Positions 19,226 to 28,080 of a DNA stretch of 54,131 nucleotides are shown piece by piece. The stretch is from Palsa-883 sp963847615. GTDB taxonomy: Bacteria > Pseudomonadota > Alphaproteobacteria > Acetobacterales > Acetobacteraceae. Under the pieces are notes generated by a model. It saw nothing but the letters and a program-made list of their open reading frames with translations. It made no database searches and had not been told where the DNA came from. The stretch lies in the NCBI GenBank assembly GCA_963847615.1, contig CAWKAN010000006.1, forward strand, positions 1 to 54,131, in the 5' to 3' direction. Numbering within the stretch: position 1 is the stretch's first letter; every line of letters starts with the position of its first letter. The position numbers were made by a program, and so were the translations under genes.

Positions 19226-19248
19226 ATCGTCCTGGACGCCAGGACGAT
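19226..19248. promoter_or_regulatory. Perfect inverted repeat before the hemerythrin-like gene
   Basis: ATCGTCCTGG and CCAGGACGAT, exact inverses, are separated by ACG and end 16 bp before the start codon at 19210. The site is either an operator overlapping the leader or a 5' hairpin that would affect translation of the first gene of the redox cluster. No known regulator consensus is claimed. Confidence 0.5.
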
Positions 19249-19270
19249 AGTTTCACCTGCACCTATAGCA

Positions 19271-21499
19271 TCAGTGCGAGTCGGTCGACAATCCCACGGC
19301 CGCGTGGGCGAGGGGGTACTTCGTTTTGGCCTCGCGTCGGCGCGCGTGCAGAATGAACTCGGTGTAGCCGTTCGGCTGTTTACGCCCTTCGAACACCAGG
19401 TCGCAAGCCGCCGCGAAGGCCGGGCCGGCGAAATCCGGCGCCATCGGCCGGTACAGCGGATCGCCGGCGTTCTGCCGGTCGACCACCGCCGCCATGCGCC
19501 GCAGCGTCGCCAGCACCTGCGCGCGCGTCGCGATGCCGTGGCGCAGCCAGTTGGCCACGTGCTGCGAGGAGATGCGCAGCGTCGCGCGATCCTCCATCAG
19601 CCCGACGTCGTGAATGTCCGGCACCTTCGAGCAACCCACCCCCTGGTCGATCCAGCGCACCACGTAGCCCAGGATGCCCTGGCAGTTGTTGTCCAGCTCC
19701 TGCTGGATCGCCTCGGGCGACCAGTTCGGCTGGTCCGCGACGGGAATGGTCAGCAGGTCGGCCAGCGGCGGGCGGGCGCGGCCGGCCAGTGCGGCCTGGC
19801 GCGCATGCACGTCGACCGCGTGATAATGCAGCGCGTGCAGGGTCGCGGCGGTGGGGGAGGGGACCCAGGCGGTGGTGGCGCCAGCCTGCGGGTGGCCGAT
19901 CTTCTGCGCCAGCATCTCGGCCATGCGGTCGGGCGCCGCCCACATGCCCTTGCCGATCTGCGCCTTGCCGCGCAGGCCGCACTGCAGCCCGATAGCGACG
20001 TTCTGGTCCTCGTACGCCTTGATCCAGGCGGCGTCGCGCATGGCGGCCTTGCGCACCATCGGCCCGGCCTCCATCGCGGTGTGGATCTCGTCGCCGGTAC
20101 GATCGAGGAAGCCGGTGTTGATGAACGCCACACGATCTTTCGCCGCCGCGATGCAGGCCTTCAGGTTGGCCGAGGTGCGCCGCTCCTCGTCCATGATGCC
20201 CAGCTTCAGGGTGTTCGGCGCCATCCCGAGCATCGCCTCGACGCGGCCGAACAGCGTGGCGGTGAACGCCACCTCGGCCGGGCCGTGCAGCTTCGGCTTG
20301 ACGATGTAGACCGATCCGGTGCGGGAATTGCGCAGCGCCCCATTGCCCTTCAGGTCGTGCAGCGCGATCAGCGCGGTGACCGCGGCGTCCAGCATCCCCT
20401 CGGGGATTTCCGCCCCGTCGGCGTCGAGCACCGCATCGGTGTACATGTGCAGACCCACGGTGCGCACCAGCATCAGGCTGCGCCCCGGCAGGGTCAGCGT
20501 GCCGCCGGCGGGCGCGCTGTAGACGCGATCGGTGCGCAGCCGGCGGGTCAGCCGCTTGCCCCCCTTCTCGAAGCGCTCGATCAGCCTGCCCTGCATCAGG
20601 CCGAGCCAGTTGCGGTAGGCCGTGACCTTGTCGGCGGCATCGACCGTGGCGACCGAGTCCTCGCAGTCCTGGATCGTCGTCACCGCGGCTTCCAGCACCA
20701 CGTCGGCGATGCCGGCCGGATCGTCGCGGCCGATCGGATGGCTGCGGTCGATCCGCAGCTCGATGTGCAGGTGGTGGTGGCGGAACAGGATCGCCGCCAG
20801 CGCGGTGACGTCGCCGCGGTAGCCGACGAACGCCGCCTCATGCGCCAGCGCGGTTTGCGCCCCGGTGTTCAGCGTCACCATCAGCCGCCCGCCGCTCAGC
20901 TGGTAGGCCACGGCGTCGGCGTGGCTGCCGGCGAACAGCGGCACCGCCTGGTCGAGGAAGGCGCGCGCCCGCGCGACCACCAGCGCGGCGCGCCGCCGGT
21001 CGAGGCCGGGGCCCGGGGCGGCGTCGGCCGCGCGGGGGATCGCATCGCTGCCGTACAGTGCGTCGTACAGGCTGCCCCAGCGCGCATTGGCCGCGTTCAG
21101 CGCGTAGCGGGCGTTGGTCACCGGCACCACCAGCTGCGGCCCGGCGATCGCGGCGATCTCGGGATCGACCTGCGCGGTCGCGACGGCGACGTGGTCCGGC
21201 TCGGCGACCAGGTAGCCGATCTCGCGCAGGAAGTCCTGGTAGGCGGCCGGGTCGAACGCCGCGCCGCGCTGGGCCTGGTGCCAGGCGTCGATCGCCGCCT
21301 GCATCTCGTCGCGCGTGGTCAGCAGGGCCTGGTTGCGCGGCGCCAGCTCGCGCAGCAGGGCCGCGAAGTCGGCCCAGAACGCCGCCGCGTCAAGGCCGGT
21401 GCCGGGGATCGCCTCGGTGGCGATGAAGTCGTGCAGCACCTGGGCGACCCGCAGCCCAGCCGCGGCGACGCGCCCGGCGGCGGCCTCGACGTGATCCAT
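19271..21499 (-). CDS. glcB: Malate synthase G
   Basis: GlcB condenses glyoxylate with acetyl-CoA to form malate in the glyoxylate/glycolate route. The 742-residue length is that of the G isoform (about 720-740), not the shorter A form. Recognisable parts include EDSVATVDAADKVTAYRNWLG, the catalytic-site region RVMNTGFLDRTGDEIHT (here AFINTGFLDRTGDEIHTAM), GKGMWAAPDRMAEML and SKVPDIHDVGLMEDRATLR with the conserved Cys before it. The start at 21499 (MDHVEAA) follows CGGGGAGATCAGG; an in-frame ATG 60 bp upstream lacks such a site. The gene is monocistronic here. Its product would use glyoxylate, as does the aminotransferase 3 kb away. Confidence 0.95.
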   Translation of the reverse strand: MDHVEAAAGRVAAAGLRVAQVLHDFIATEAIPGTGLDAAAFWADFAALLRELAPRNQALLTTRDEMQAAIDAWHQAQRGAAFDPAAYQDFLREIGYLVAEPDHVAVATAQVDPEIAAIAGPQLVVPVTNARYALNAANARWGSLYDALYGSDAIPRAADAAPGPGLDRRRAALVVARARAFLDQAVPLFAGSHADAVAYQLSGGRLMVTLNTGAQTALAHEAAFVGYRGDVTALAAILFRHHHLHIELRIDRSHPIGRDDPAGIADVVLEAAVTTIQDCEDSVATVDAADKVTAYRNWLGLMQGRLIERFEKGGKRLTRRLRTDRVYSAPAGGTLTLPGRSLMLVRTVGLHMYTDAVLDADGAEIPEGMLDAAVTALIALHDLKGNGALRNSRTGSVYIVKPKLHGPAEVAFTATLFGRVEAMLGMAPNTLKLGIMDEERRTSANLKACIAAAKDRVAFINTGFLDRTGDEIHTAMEAGPMVRKAAMRDAAWIKAYEDQNVAIGLQCGLRGKAQIGKGMWAAPDRMAEMLAQKIGHPQAGATTAWVPSPTAATLHALHYHAVDVHARQAALAGRARPPLADLLTIPVADQPNWSPEAIQQELDNNCQGILGYVVRWIDQGVGCSKVPDIHDVGLMEDRATLRISSQHVANWLRHGIATRAQVLATLRRMAAVVDRQNAGDPLYRPMAPDFAGPAFAAACDLVFEGRKQPNGYTEFILHARRREAKTKYPLAHAAVGLSTDSH

Positions 21500-21753
21500 T
21501 CGCCTGATCTCCCCGCCCTTGTTGCGGCGCAGCATAGCGCAAATGCCGCACTGCAACATCCGGAAAATCGCCGGCCCCGGGCGGTCGGGCGGCCAGCCGG
21601 CGGGGGGGCGCGGTCATGGCGGCAGCGAGCGCCGGGCGGGGGCGGCGCGCCCATCCGGTGCGGCGTCGCCCGATGGCCCCGCGGCGGGAAGCCGCAGCCG
21701 CTTGACACCGCGCGCGCCCGGCGCAGAAGGAGGCCGAGCATGGAGGGCCGCCG

Positions 21754-22815
21754 ATGGGCGACGTGACCGAACCAATCGCCACGCCTGGCTATACCTTGCC
21801 CGAGCCGCCGCCCGGTCTTTATTACGTTGCGCCGCCGACCCTGGCCGAGGTCGGCCCCGGCAGCCTGCTGACGGTCGAGGAGAGCGATCCGTTCGATCGT
21901 TACACCTACCGCCTGCGCGCCGTGCTGCACCAGGGCCGCACCGCGTTCCAGTCGGTGCTGATCGCCGATACGATCAATTACGGCCTGGCACTGTTCCTCG
22001 ACGGCGTGATCCAGAGCAGCGCCGACGACGAAGCGCTGTATCACGAGCTGCTGGTCCAGCCGGCGATGCTGCGCCACCCGGAGCCGCGCGACGTGCTGAT
22101 CCTCGGCGGCGGCGAGGGGGCGGCGCTGCGCGAGGTGGTGGCGCACCGCTCGGTCCGCTCCGTCACCATGGTCGATATCGACCGCGAACTGGTGGAGCTG
22201 TGCCGCACCCATCTGGCGGCGTTCCACCGCGGCGCCTTCGACGATCCGCGGGTCCGCCTGATCCATGCCGACGGCCGCGGCTTCCTCGAGCAGGACGATG
22301 CGTTCTACGACGTGGTGATCCTCGACCTGGTCGATCTGCTGGACAGCGATCTGGCCGATGCGCTGTACACGCAACAATTCTACCGGCTCCTGCGCCGCCG
22401 GTTGCGCCCCGGCGCGATCGTCGCCGTCCAGGGGCTGGAATTCTCCTGCATCGACGACAAGCCGCACGCCGCGCTAGCGCGCACGCTGCGCACGGTGTTT
22501 GCCGAGGTGCACAGCTACCAGGCGCTCATCCCCTCGTTCCTGGCCGGCTGGGGCTTCCTGCTGGCCTCCGACTGGGCGCGGCCGCAGGACTGGACGCCGG
22601 CGGAGATCGACCGCGTGATCGAGCAGCGGCTGGGCACCTGGCTCGATCACCTGAACGGCGAATTCCTGCGCGGCTGCTTCGCGCACTGCCAGGAGACGCT
22701 GTTCGCGCTGGCCCAGCCCGGCCCCATCCTGGAGGACGGCGTGCCCTTCGTCGCCCCGCCGCACCTGGAGGAGATCGCACCCACGCTGATGCAGTTTCCG
22801 GTGTTGCCGGGCTAG
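21754..22815 (+). CDS. Polyamine aminopropyltransferase (spermidine/thermospermine synthase-like)
   Basis: A 353-residue member of the spermidine synthase family, which transfers an aminopropyl group from decarboxylated S-adenosylmethionine to a polyamine. It has DGVIQSSADDEALYHE (residues 83-98), the SAM-binding GGGEGAALRE (118-127) and the ribose-binding acid in MVDIDRELVELC. The usual bacterial SpeE motif near the catalytic Asp (DSTDP) is replaced by LDLVDLLDSDLADALYTQQF, closer to the ACL5/thermospermine group, and the protein is about 60 residues longer than SpeE. The exact acceptor amine is uncertain. GGAGGG precedes the ATG at 21754. No decarboxylase gene is adjacent; an RMD1-like gene follows 8 bp later. 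Confidence 0.82.
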   Translation: MGDVTEPIATPGYTLPEPPPGLYYVAPPTLAEVGPGSLLTVEESDPFDRYTYRLRAVLHQGRTAFQSVLIADTINYGLALFLDGVIQSSADDEALYHELLVQPAMLRHPEPRDVLILGGGEGAALREVVAHRSVRSVTMVDIDRELVELCRTHLAAFHRGAFDDPRVRLIHADGRGFLEQDDAFYDVVILDLVDLLDSDLADALYTQQFYRLLRRRLRPGAIVAVQGLEFSCIDDKPHAALARTLRTVFAEVHSYQALIPSFLAGWGFLLASDWARPQDWTPAEIDRVIEQRLGTWLDHLNGEFLRGCFAHCQETLFALAQPGPILEDGVPFVAPPHLEEIAPTLMQFPVLPG

Positions 22816-22823
22816 CCCAGCGC

Positions 22824-23618
22824 ATGGACGCCAACCCGACCCACACCACCTGGCGGCTGCGACTGCTGCCGGAAGCGGCGGCGGGCGCGACGGCGACGGT
22901 GCTGCTGGCGCTGCCGGAACTGGATGCGGTGGTCGCGCGCGAGAAGCTCGCCGCCTGGTTGCCGGAGGCCGCGCCGGACACGCTGGATGTCGTGCAGCTG
23001 CCCGGCGGGGACGCCAGCCCGGCCGAGGCGGTCGAACGGGCGCTGGCCTGGGTGGCGCCGCCGTCCGGCCGGCGCGCGACCGAGCTGCTGCTGCACAGCG
23101 AGCGGGTGCTCTGGGCGCCCGGGCGCGCGGTGGTGATCGGCAGCGCGGCGAACCTGGAAGCCTACCTGCGCGGACTGGCCTGCTTCGGCTTTCTGGAAGC
23201 CGCGCTGGCCGCCCTGGAGCGGCAGATCGAGGCCGCCTGGCCCGCCGCCGCGCGCGACGCCGAGCTGACGCACGGCCTCGACGCCGCGGCGCTGCGCCGC
23301 TGGCCCGCGGTCAATCTGGCAACCCGCCAGGCGACCCAGGCGCGGCTGCGCCTGGCGGCGATCGGCGGGCCGCTGGAACGCGCGCCCATGGCGCTGGCCG
23401 CCCCGGCCGCCCGGCTGTTCACCGAGCTTGCCACCCAGGCCGAGGTGGTGCACCGGCTGGACCGGGCGGAAACCCGGATCGAGGCGCTGGTGGAACTGTA
23501 TCAGGCAGCCAACGACCGGCTGTCGGAGTTCAGCTATTTCCGCCGCGAGTCCCGCGTGGAATGGCTGATCGTCGCGGTGCTCGCCGCCGAGCTGGTGCTG
23601 CTGGCGCTGCGCTGGTGA
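22824..23618 (+). CDS. Tail-anchored protein, possibly RMD1/DUF155-like
   Basis: A 264-residue protein with a soluble, alanine/leucine-rich body and one C-terminal membrane helix preceded by YQAANDRLSEFSYFRRESRVEW in the final 45 residues. The combination of a helical segment with ND(R)L, a charged ESR-EW turn and a terminal helix (LIVAVLAAELVLLALRW) resembles the C terminus of the RMD1/YagE (DUF155) family; the N-terminal half is less convincing. It begins 8 bp after the aminopropyltransferase stop, so the two are probably co-transcribed. Function unknown. Confidence 0.55.
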   Translation: MDANPTHTTWRLRLLPEAAAGATATVLLALPELDAVVAREKLAAWLPEAAPDTLDVVQLPGGDASPAEAVERALAWVAPPSGRRATELLLHSERVLWAPGRAVVIGSAANLEAYLRGLACFGFLEAALAALERQIEAAWPAAARDAELTHGLDAAALRRWPAVNLATRQATQARLRLAAIGGPLERAPMALAAPAARLFTELATQAEVVHRLDRAETRIEALVELYQAANDRLSEFSYFRRESRVEWLIVAVLAAELVLLALRW

Positions 23619-23622
23619 GCGC

Positions 23623-24114
23623 CTATGGCGCCGGGCGCAGGCTGTGCAGGATGTGGTCCACCACCTGCTGCAATTGCGGGCGCGCCATGACGTCGGGATC
23701 GCCGTAGACCAGCGCCTCGATGATCGCCGCGGCGCCGCCGGGATCGAGCGCCAGGGCGCGGAACACGATCGCGTCGCCCTCGTCGCTGCCGGTGCCCTCC
23801 AGCCGCCGCGCGGCGAAGCCGGCCAGCTTGGCGGTGGTGTCGCTGGCGACGTGCATGTCGTCGATCTCGTCATCGACGAAGTCCGCCACGTCCTCGTCGA
23901 CCAGATCGGCGTCGGCGTCCTTCAGCGGGCCGATCACCACGTCGATGGTGTCGGGCGGATTGTGCGCCACGATCCGGTTGCCCTGCTGCGCGATCACCCA
24001 GCCATCCGGCAGCCAGGCGGAGAAATGCCCCGCCGCGTTGGCCTGCTCGCCGGCGAGCGCGCCCCCGGCAGTGAGCAGGCAGGCGGCGGCAAACAACATG
24101 GCGCGCATGAACAT
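23623..24114 (-). CDS. Exported protein of unknown function
   Basis: A 163-residue protein with a clear signal peptide (MFMRAMLFAAACLLTAGGALA). The mature part opens with HFSAWLPDGWVIAQQGNRIVAHNPPDTIDV..., a pattern of small periplasmic proteins that present a two-strand plus helix domain, and has a strongly acidic middle (DADADLVDEDVADFVDDEIDD). No family is assigned. ATG 24114, with AGGTGGATC just upstream, is preferred to ATG 24108. It converges with the tail-anchored protein gene, whose stop is only 4 bp away. Confidence 0.6.
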   Translation of the reverse strand: MFMRAMLFAAACLLTAGGALAGEQANAAGHFSAWLPDGWVIAQQGNRIVAHNPPDTIDVVIGPLKDADADLVDEDVADFVDDEIDDMHVASDTTAKLAGFAARRLEGTGSDEGDAIVFRALALDPGGAAAIIEALVYGDPDVMARPQLQQVVDHILHSLRPAP

Positions 24115-24176
24115 GATCCACCTCGGGGCTCGTTGCGGTCAGCATCATATTAACCGACTGCACCGACCTTGCGAAC

Positions 24177-24370
24177 AGGGTAATCGGGGGGGGGGAAGGA
24201 AGGCCGGGGCTCCGCCCCGGACCCCGCCAGGGGGCTTTGCCCCCTTCCCCTCCCCACACTCCCAGTGAAGGGTTCCAAGGGCTCCGCCCTTGGCGGGGTT
24301 CCAAGGGGCAGCGCCCCTTGGTGGGGTCCGGGGCGAAGCCCCGGCCTTGTTTCCTCCCCCGATTGCCCTT
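24177..24370. repeat. Palindromic repeat, copy A2 (one core arm deleted)
   Basis: This copy keeps the small hairpins on both sides but lacks the left arm of the central palindrome. After GGGGCTTTGCCCCC the sequence jumps to CTTCCCCTCCCCACACTCCC, the outer part of the right arm. The junction falls in GCCCCCT, a word found at both breakpoints of intact copies. The outer edges are inverted (GGGTAATCGGG / CCCGATTGCCC) and specific to this copy. A run of ten G occurs at 24186-24195. It fills most of the 314-bp gap before the aminotransferase gene. Confidence 0.85.
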
Positions 24371-24428
24371 GCCGCGCGGTGCGGGGCGCGTCAGCTTGCG
24401 GGGGTAGCCAGATCATCGGGGAGCCAAG

Positions 24429-25604
24429 ATGTCTCAGCCGCACCAAGCCGGCCGCCATTTCCTGCAGATCCCCGGACCGACCAACGTGCCCGACCGGGTG
24501 TTGCGGGCGATCGACAGCCCGACGATCGACCATCGCGGTCCGAGTTTCGGCGTGCTCGGCCTCGACATCCTCGCCGGCCTGCGCAAGGTGTTCCAGACCG
24601 CGGGGCCGGTGGTCATCTACCCGGCCTCCGGCACCGGCGCGTGGGAGGCGGCGCTGACCAACACGCTGTCGCCCGGCGACACCGTGTTGATGTGCCGCAC
24701 CGGCTGGTTCGCCACGCTGTGGAACGAGATGGCGCAGCGGCTGGGGCTGGAGCCGATCTTCATCGAGACCGACTGGCGGCGCGGCGCCGACGTCGCGGCG
24801 ATCGGCCAGGCGCTGGCCGACGACAAGGCGCACCGCATCAAGGCGGTGTGCGTGGTGCACAACGAGACCTCGACCGGCTGCACCTCGCGCATCGACGAGG
24901 TGCGGGCGGCGATGGACGCGGCGCGCCATCCGGCGCTGCTGCTGGTCGATACCATTTCGTCGCTGGCCTCGATCGACTACCGGCACGATGCCTGGGGGGT
25001 CGATGTCACGGTGGCCGGCTCGCAGAAGGGGCTGATGCTGCCGCCGGGGCTGAGCTTCAACGCGGTCAGCGCCAAGGCGCTGCAGGCGGCCGAGACGGCG
25101 AAGCTGCCGCGCTCCTACTGGGACTGGCGGCCGATGCTGGAGGCCAACAAGGGCGGGTATTTTCCTTACACTCCCGGCACCAATTTGTTGTTCGGCCTGC
25201 AGGCCGCGGTGCAGATGCTGCTGGAGGAGGGGCTGGCCAACGTGTTCGCCCGCCACGACCGCCACGCCGAGGCGACGCGCCGCGCGGTGCGCGCCTGGGG
25301 GCTGGAGATCCAGTGCGCCGAGCCGCGGCACTACTCCTCGTCGCTGACCGCGGTGCGCCTGCCGGAGGGCCACAGCGCCGACGGGTTGCGCGCGGTGATC
25401 CTGGAGAAGTTCAACATGAGCCTGGGCAACGGGCTGGGGATGCTGAAGGACCGGGTGTTCCGCATCGGCCACCTGGGCGATTTCGGCGACCTGCAGTTGC
25501 TCGGCACGCTGGGCGGGGTGGAGATGGGGCTGCGCGCCGCCGGCGTGCCGCACCAGCCGGGCGGCGTGCAGGCGGCGATCGACTTTCTGGCGGGCAACGC
25601 CTGA
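24429..25604 (+). CDS. Serine-glyoxylate aminotransferase
   Basis: A 391-residue class V PLP enzyme of the alanine/serine-glyoxylate aminotransferase group. The N terminus LQIPGPTNVPDRVLRAI, the cofactor region PASGTGAWEAALTN, LLLVDTISSLASID with the pyridine-binding Asp, and the PLP lysine Lys200 in AGSQKGLMLPPG are all present. The C-terminal RIGHLGDFGD matches the family. These enzymes make glycine and hydroxypyruvate from glyoxylate and serine, as in the serine cycle or photorespiratory-type recycling. A GST gene follows 18 bp later on the same strand and is probably co-transcribed. Confidence 0.92.
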   Translation: MSQPHQAGRHFLQIPGPTNVPDRVLRAIDSPTIDHRGPSFGVLGLDILAGLRKVFQTAGPVVIYPASGTGAWEAALTNTLSPGDTVLMCRTGWFATLWNEMAQRLGLEPIFIETDWRRGADVAAIGQALADDKAHRIKAVCVVHNETSTGCTSRIDEVRAAMDAARHPALLLVDTISSLASIDYRHDAWGVDVTVAGSQKGLMLPPGLSFNAVSAKALQAAETAKLPRSYWDWRPMLEANKGGYFPYTPGTNLLFGLQAAVQMLLEEGLANVFARHDRHAEATRRAVRAWGLEIQCAEPRHYSSSLTAVRLPEGHSADGLRAVILEKFNMSLGNGLGMLKDRVFRIGHLGDFGDLQLLGTLGGVEMGLRAAGVPHQPGGVQAAIDFLAGNA

Positions 25605-25622
25605 GGCAATGGGGGAACGACG

Positions 25623-26321
25623 ATGATCGAGGTTTGGAGCTGGCCGACGCCGAACGGCCACAAGGTGCACATCACGCTGGAGGAGCTGGGGCTGCCGTAC
25701 CAGGTGATCCCGATCAATATCGGCCGGGGCGACCAGTTCAAGCCGGAGTTCCTGGCGATCACCCCCAACCACCGCATCCCGGCGATCGTCGATCCCGACG
25801 GTCCGGGCGGCAAGCGGTTCACCCTGTTCGAGTCCGCGGCGATCATGCTCTACCTGTCGGAGAAGACCGGCGGGCGGCTGATGCCGACCGACCCGGTCGG
25901 CCGCTACCGGTGCCTGGAATGGATGATGTTCCAGATGGGCGGCGTCGGGCCGATGTTCGGCCAGTACAATCATTTCGCCAACTACGCGGTGGAAAAACTG
26001 CCCTACGCCATCGAGCGCTACACCAACGAGGTGAAGCGGCTGCACCGGGTGCTGGAGACGCGCCTGTCGCAGGCCACCTGGCTCGCCGGCGACGAGTACA
26101 GCATGGCCGACATCATCACCTTCCCGTGGATCCGCAATCCGGACCGGCGCGGGATCGACCTGGCCGAGTATCCGAACCTGTTGCGCTGGCACGACGCGAT
26201 CGCCGCGCGTCCGGCGGTGCAGCGCGGCGTCGCCGTGCTGGCGGAGAACCAGCGGAAAGGCCAGATGACCGACCAGGAGCGCGAGGTGATGTTCGGCAAG
26301 ACCCAGTTCGCCGTGCGGTGA
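25623..26321 (+). CDS. Glutathione S-transferase family protein (YfcG/Ure2-like)
   Basis: A 232-residue GST. The thioredoxin-like domain starts VWSWPTPNGHKVHITLEELG, with the TPNGHK element typical of YfcG-type disulfide-bond reductases, then ITPNHRIPAIVD and the glutathione-binding ESAAIMLYLSEK. The helical domain contains QMGGVGPMFGQYNHF and EYSMADIITFPW. YfcG-like members reduce disulfides with two glutathione molecules rather than conjugating. GGAACG lies shortly before the ATG. It is the second gene after the serine-glyoxylate aminotransferase and is followed by a strong hairpin terminator. Confidence 0.9.
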   Translation: MIEVWSWPTPNGHKVHITLEELGLPYQVIPINIGRGDQFKPEFLAITPNHRIPAIVDPDGPGGKRFTLFESAAIMLYLSEKTGGRLMPTDPVGRYRCLEWMMFQMGGVGPMFGQYNHFANYAVEKLPYAIERYTNEVKRLHRVLETRLSQATWLAGDEYSMADIITFPWIRNPDRRGIDLAEYPNLLRWHDAIAARPAVQRGVAVLAENQRKGQMTDQEREVMFGKTQFAVR

Positions 26322-26323
26322 TG

Positions 26324-26361
26324 TCCAAGCCCCCGCGCACTGAGGTGCGCGGGGGCTTGGA
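26324..26361. terminator. Bidirectional hairpin terminator
   Basis: Seventeen bases (26324-26340) pair perfectly with 26345-26361 around a TGAG loop; the stem core is CCCCCGCGCAC. It lies between the convergent GST and sedolisin genes and has no strong T run, so it may act in both directions with help from Rho or by stem strength alone. Confidence 0.82.
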
Positions 26362-26374
26362 TCGCCAGGGCAGA

Positions 26375-27994
26375 TCAGGCAACTCTGCGTGCGCGCGGCT
26401 TGGGTCGGGCGGCCATGGCCACGCCAAAGGTGGCGGCGATCTGCTGGCCGTTCGGCGTGCCGAGACCAGTGCATGCGTCCCAGCCAGGTCCGGCCGAGAA
26501 GTCGCCGTTGTTGCCCTGGGTCACGTCACGCAGCGCGCGGGGCGCGCCGTACAACGCCGGGTTGATGAACCCGATCGGGCTGTGCCTGGCGGCATTGATG
26601 CGTGCAATCAGCCCGGCCCAGAGCGGTGCAACGGCGCTGGTCCCACCGATCACGGTGTTGGTGCCGTCGATGCGGACGTCATACCCGGTCTCCGGGTCCG
26701 CGTCGCCACTGACATCGGGGACACCGCGCATGGTCAGCTTCTTGGCACGGCCCCCCTGGATTGCGCTCAGTCCCTGCTGCCAGGACGGCACCGTGAACTG
26801 AGCACTGACACCACCGCCGCCGGCGCCACCGCGGGCGCCGTCGTTCCACACCGTTTCGCTCTCGATCGTTCTATTCAAGGCGCGCAGGCTGGTGCCGCCG
26901 CAGGCCAGCGCATGCGGACTGGAAGCCGGGAAGTTAACGTGATCGGCGTGGTCGGTTTCGCCGTCGCTGGAGCCGTTGTCGCCCGAGGCGACGCACACCG
27001 TGATCCCCATCGCCGCGGCAGCCTGAAACGCGTTGTCGAACGCGGTCATGGCCTGTTGCGTCCAGGATGCCTCGGGCCCGCCCCAACTGATCGAGATCAC
27101 CGACGACCGATGCGTCGTGTCGTGCACCGCGGTGGTGATCGCGTCGAGGAAGCCGGCGTCGGTGTTGGGCGCGAAGTAGACTGCGATCTTCGCCGCTGGC
27201 GCGACCGCGCCCACCACCTCGACGTCGAGCATCACCTCGCCGTCCGGGCCATTCGGATCGCCCGTCGCATGGTTCTTGCCGTGATCCACCGATACGGCGG
27301 AGACATTTGGTGCCGGCGTGACCCCCAGGCCGTTGAAGTAGGTCGTCAGGTCAGCGGCCCGGTAGCCGCCGCCAAGCTCGATGATGGCGACGCACTGGCC
27401 CTGCCCGGTACCGGCCGGGAAGCCGTAGAGCGTGGCAAGGGTGGTCGGGGTGTAGGACGTCGGCGCGCCGGCGTGCGCGTGCCAGTGCACGTTGCCGACC
27501 GTCGCGCGGCTGCGGAAATGCGGCCGGGCGGTTGGCCGGTTGTCGAGCCCGAGCACCGCCTCGACCGCGTCCTTCAGTTCCTCCGGCAGGTGGACCGGAC
27601 CGGTCCGGCCGCGATAGGTGCCGTTCGGATGCTCGAATTGCTGCAGGTCCACCTCGAAGGCGGCATTGAACTGCTGCACCGTGCCGGCCAGCACCACGGT
27701 GCGCCGCGCGGCATTCGCCTCGATCACCGCCAGGCCGTGCGCGGCGGCGAAGGCCTTGACCGCGTCGATGTCGTCCTTGCGGGCACCGAAGCGGGCGGCG
27801 AACTCTTCCCGCCGCAGATGGCCGCCCGAGGCGTCGCCCCCGGCGGCGTGGCGGACCATCTGTTGCAGGGCATCGCCGGCGCGGTTGCGCAGGATGACGC
27901 TGACCTCCAGGCGTTCCGCGGGATCGGCTTTGCCAACGGCGCGGGCGCCCGCCATGGGGTGCCGCTCGCTGCCGCTCAGTGGGTGTCGGGCCAT
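26375..27994 (-). CDS. S53 family serine-carboxyl peptidase (kumamolisin-like sedolisin)
   Basis: A 539-residue acid-active peptidase with pro-domain and catalytic domain of the kumamolisin type. The pro-domain runs to about residue 170 (RLEVSVILRNRAGDAL ... LGLDNRPTARPHFR). Catalytic residues are Glu253 and Asp257 (PDGEVMLDVEVV), oxyanion Asp339 (SGDNGSSDG) and Ser453 (GGTSAVAPLWAG). The calcium-site region is DVTQGNN ... GPGWDACTGLG. The start at 27994 follows TGGGAGGATCTCAAA. No signal peptide is visible, as in kumamolisin itself, so the export route is unclear. A basic tail (RPKPRARRVA) ends the protein. The gene is monocistronic. Confidence 0.93.
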   Translation of the reverse strand: MARHPLSGSERHPMAGARAVGKADPAERLEVSVILRNRAGDALQQMVRHAAGGDASGGHLRREEFAARFGARKDDIDAVKAFAAAHGLAVIEANAARRTVVLAGTVQQFNAAFEVDLQQFEHPNGTYRGRTGPVHLPEELKDAVEAVLGLDNRPTARPHFRSRATVGNVHWHAHAGAPTSYTPTTLATLYGFPAGTGQGQCVAIIELGGGYRAADLTTYFNGLGVTPAPNVSAVSVDHGKNHATGDPNGPDGEVMLDVEVVGAVAPAAKIAVYFAPNTDAGFLDAITTAVHDTTHRSSVISISWGGPEASWTQQAMTAFDNAFQAAAAMGITVCVASGDNGSSDGETDHADHVNFPASSPHALACGGTSLRALNRTIESETVWNDGARGGAGGGGVSAQFTVPSWQQGLSAIQGGRAKKLTMRGVPDVSGDADPETGYDVRIDGTNTVIGGTSAVAPLWAGLIARINAARHSPIGFINPALYGAPRALRDVTQGNNGDFSAGPGWDACTGLGTPNGQQIAATFGVAMAARPKPRARRVA

Positions 27995-28080
27995 TTTGAG
28001 ATCCTCCCAGTGGCTACGAAAGCGACATGATCCTGCGCCGCTCCGGTGCCGCCGGATGTGATCTGGCTCACACAGGCGGG

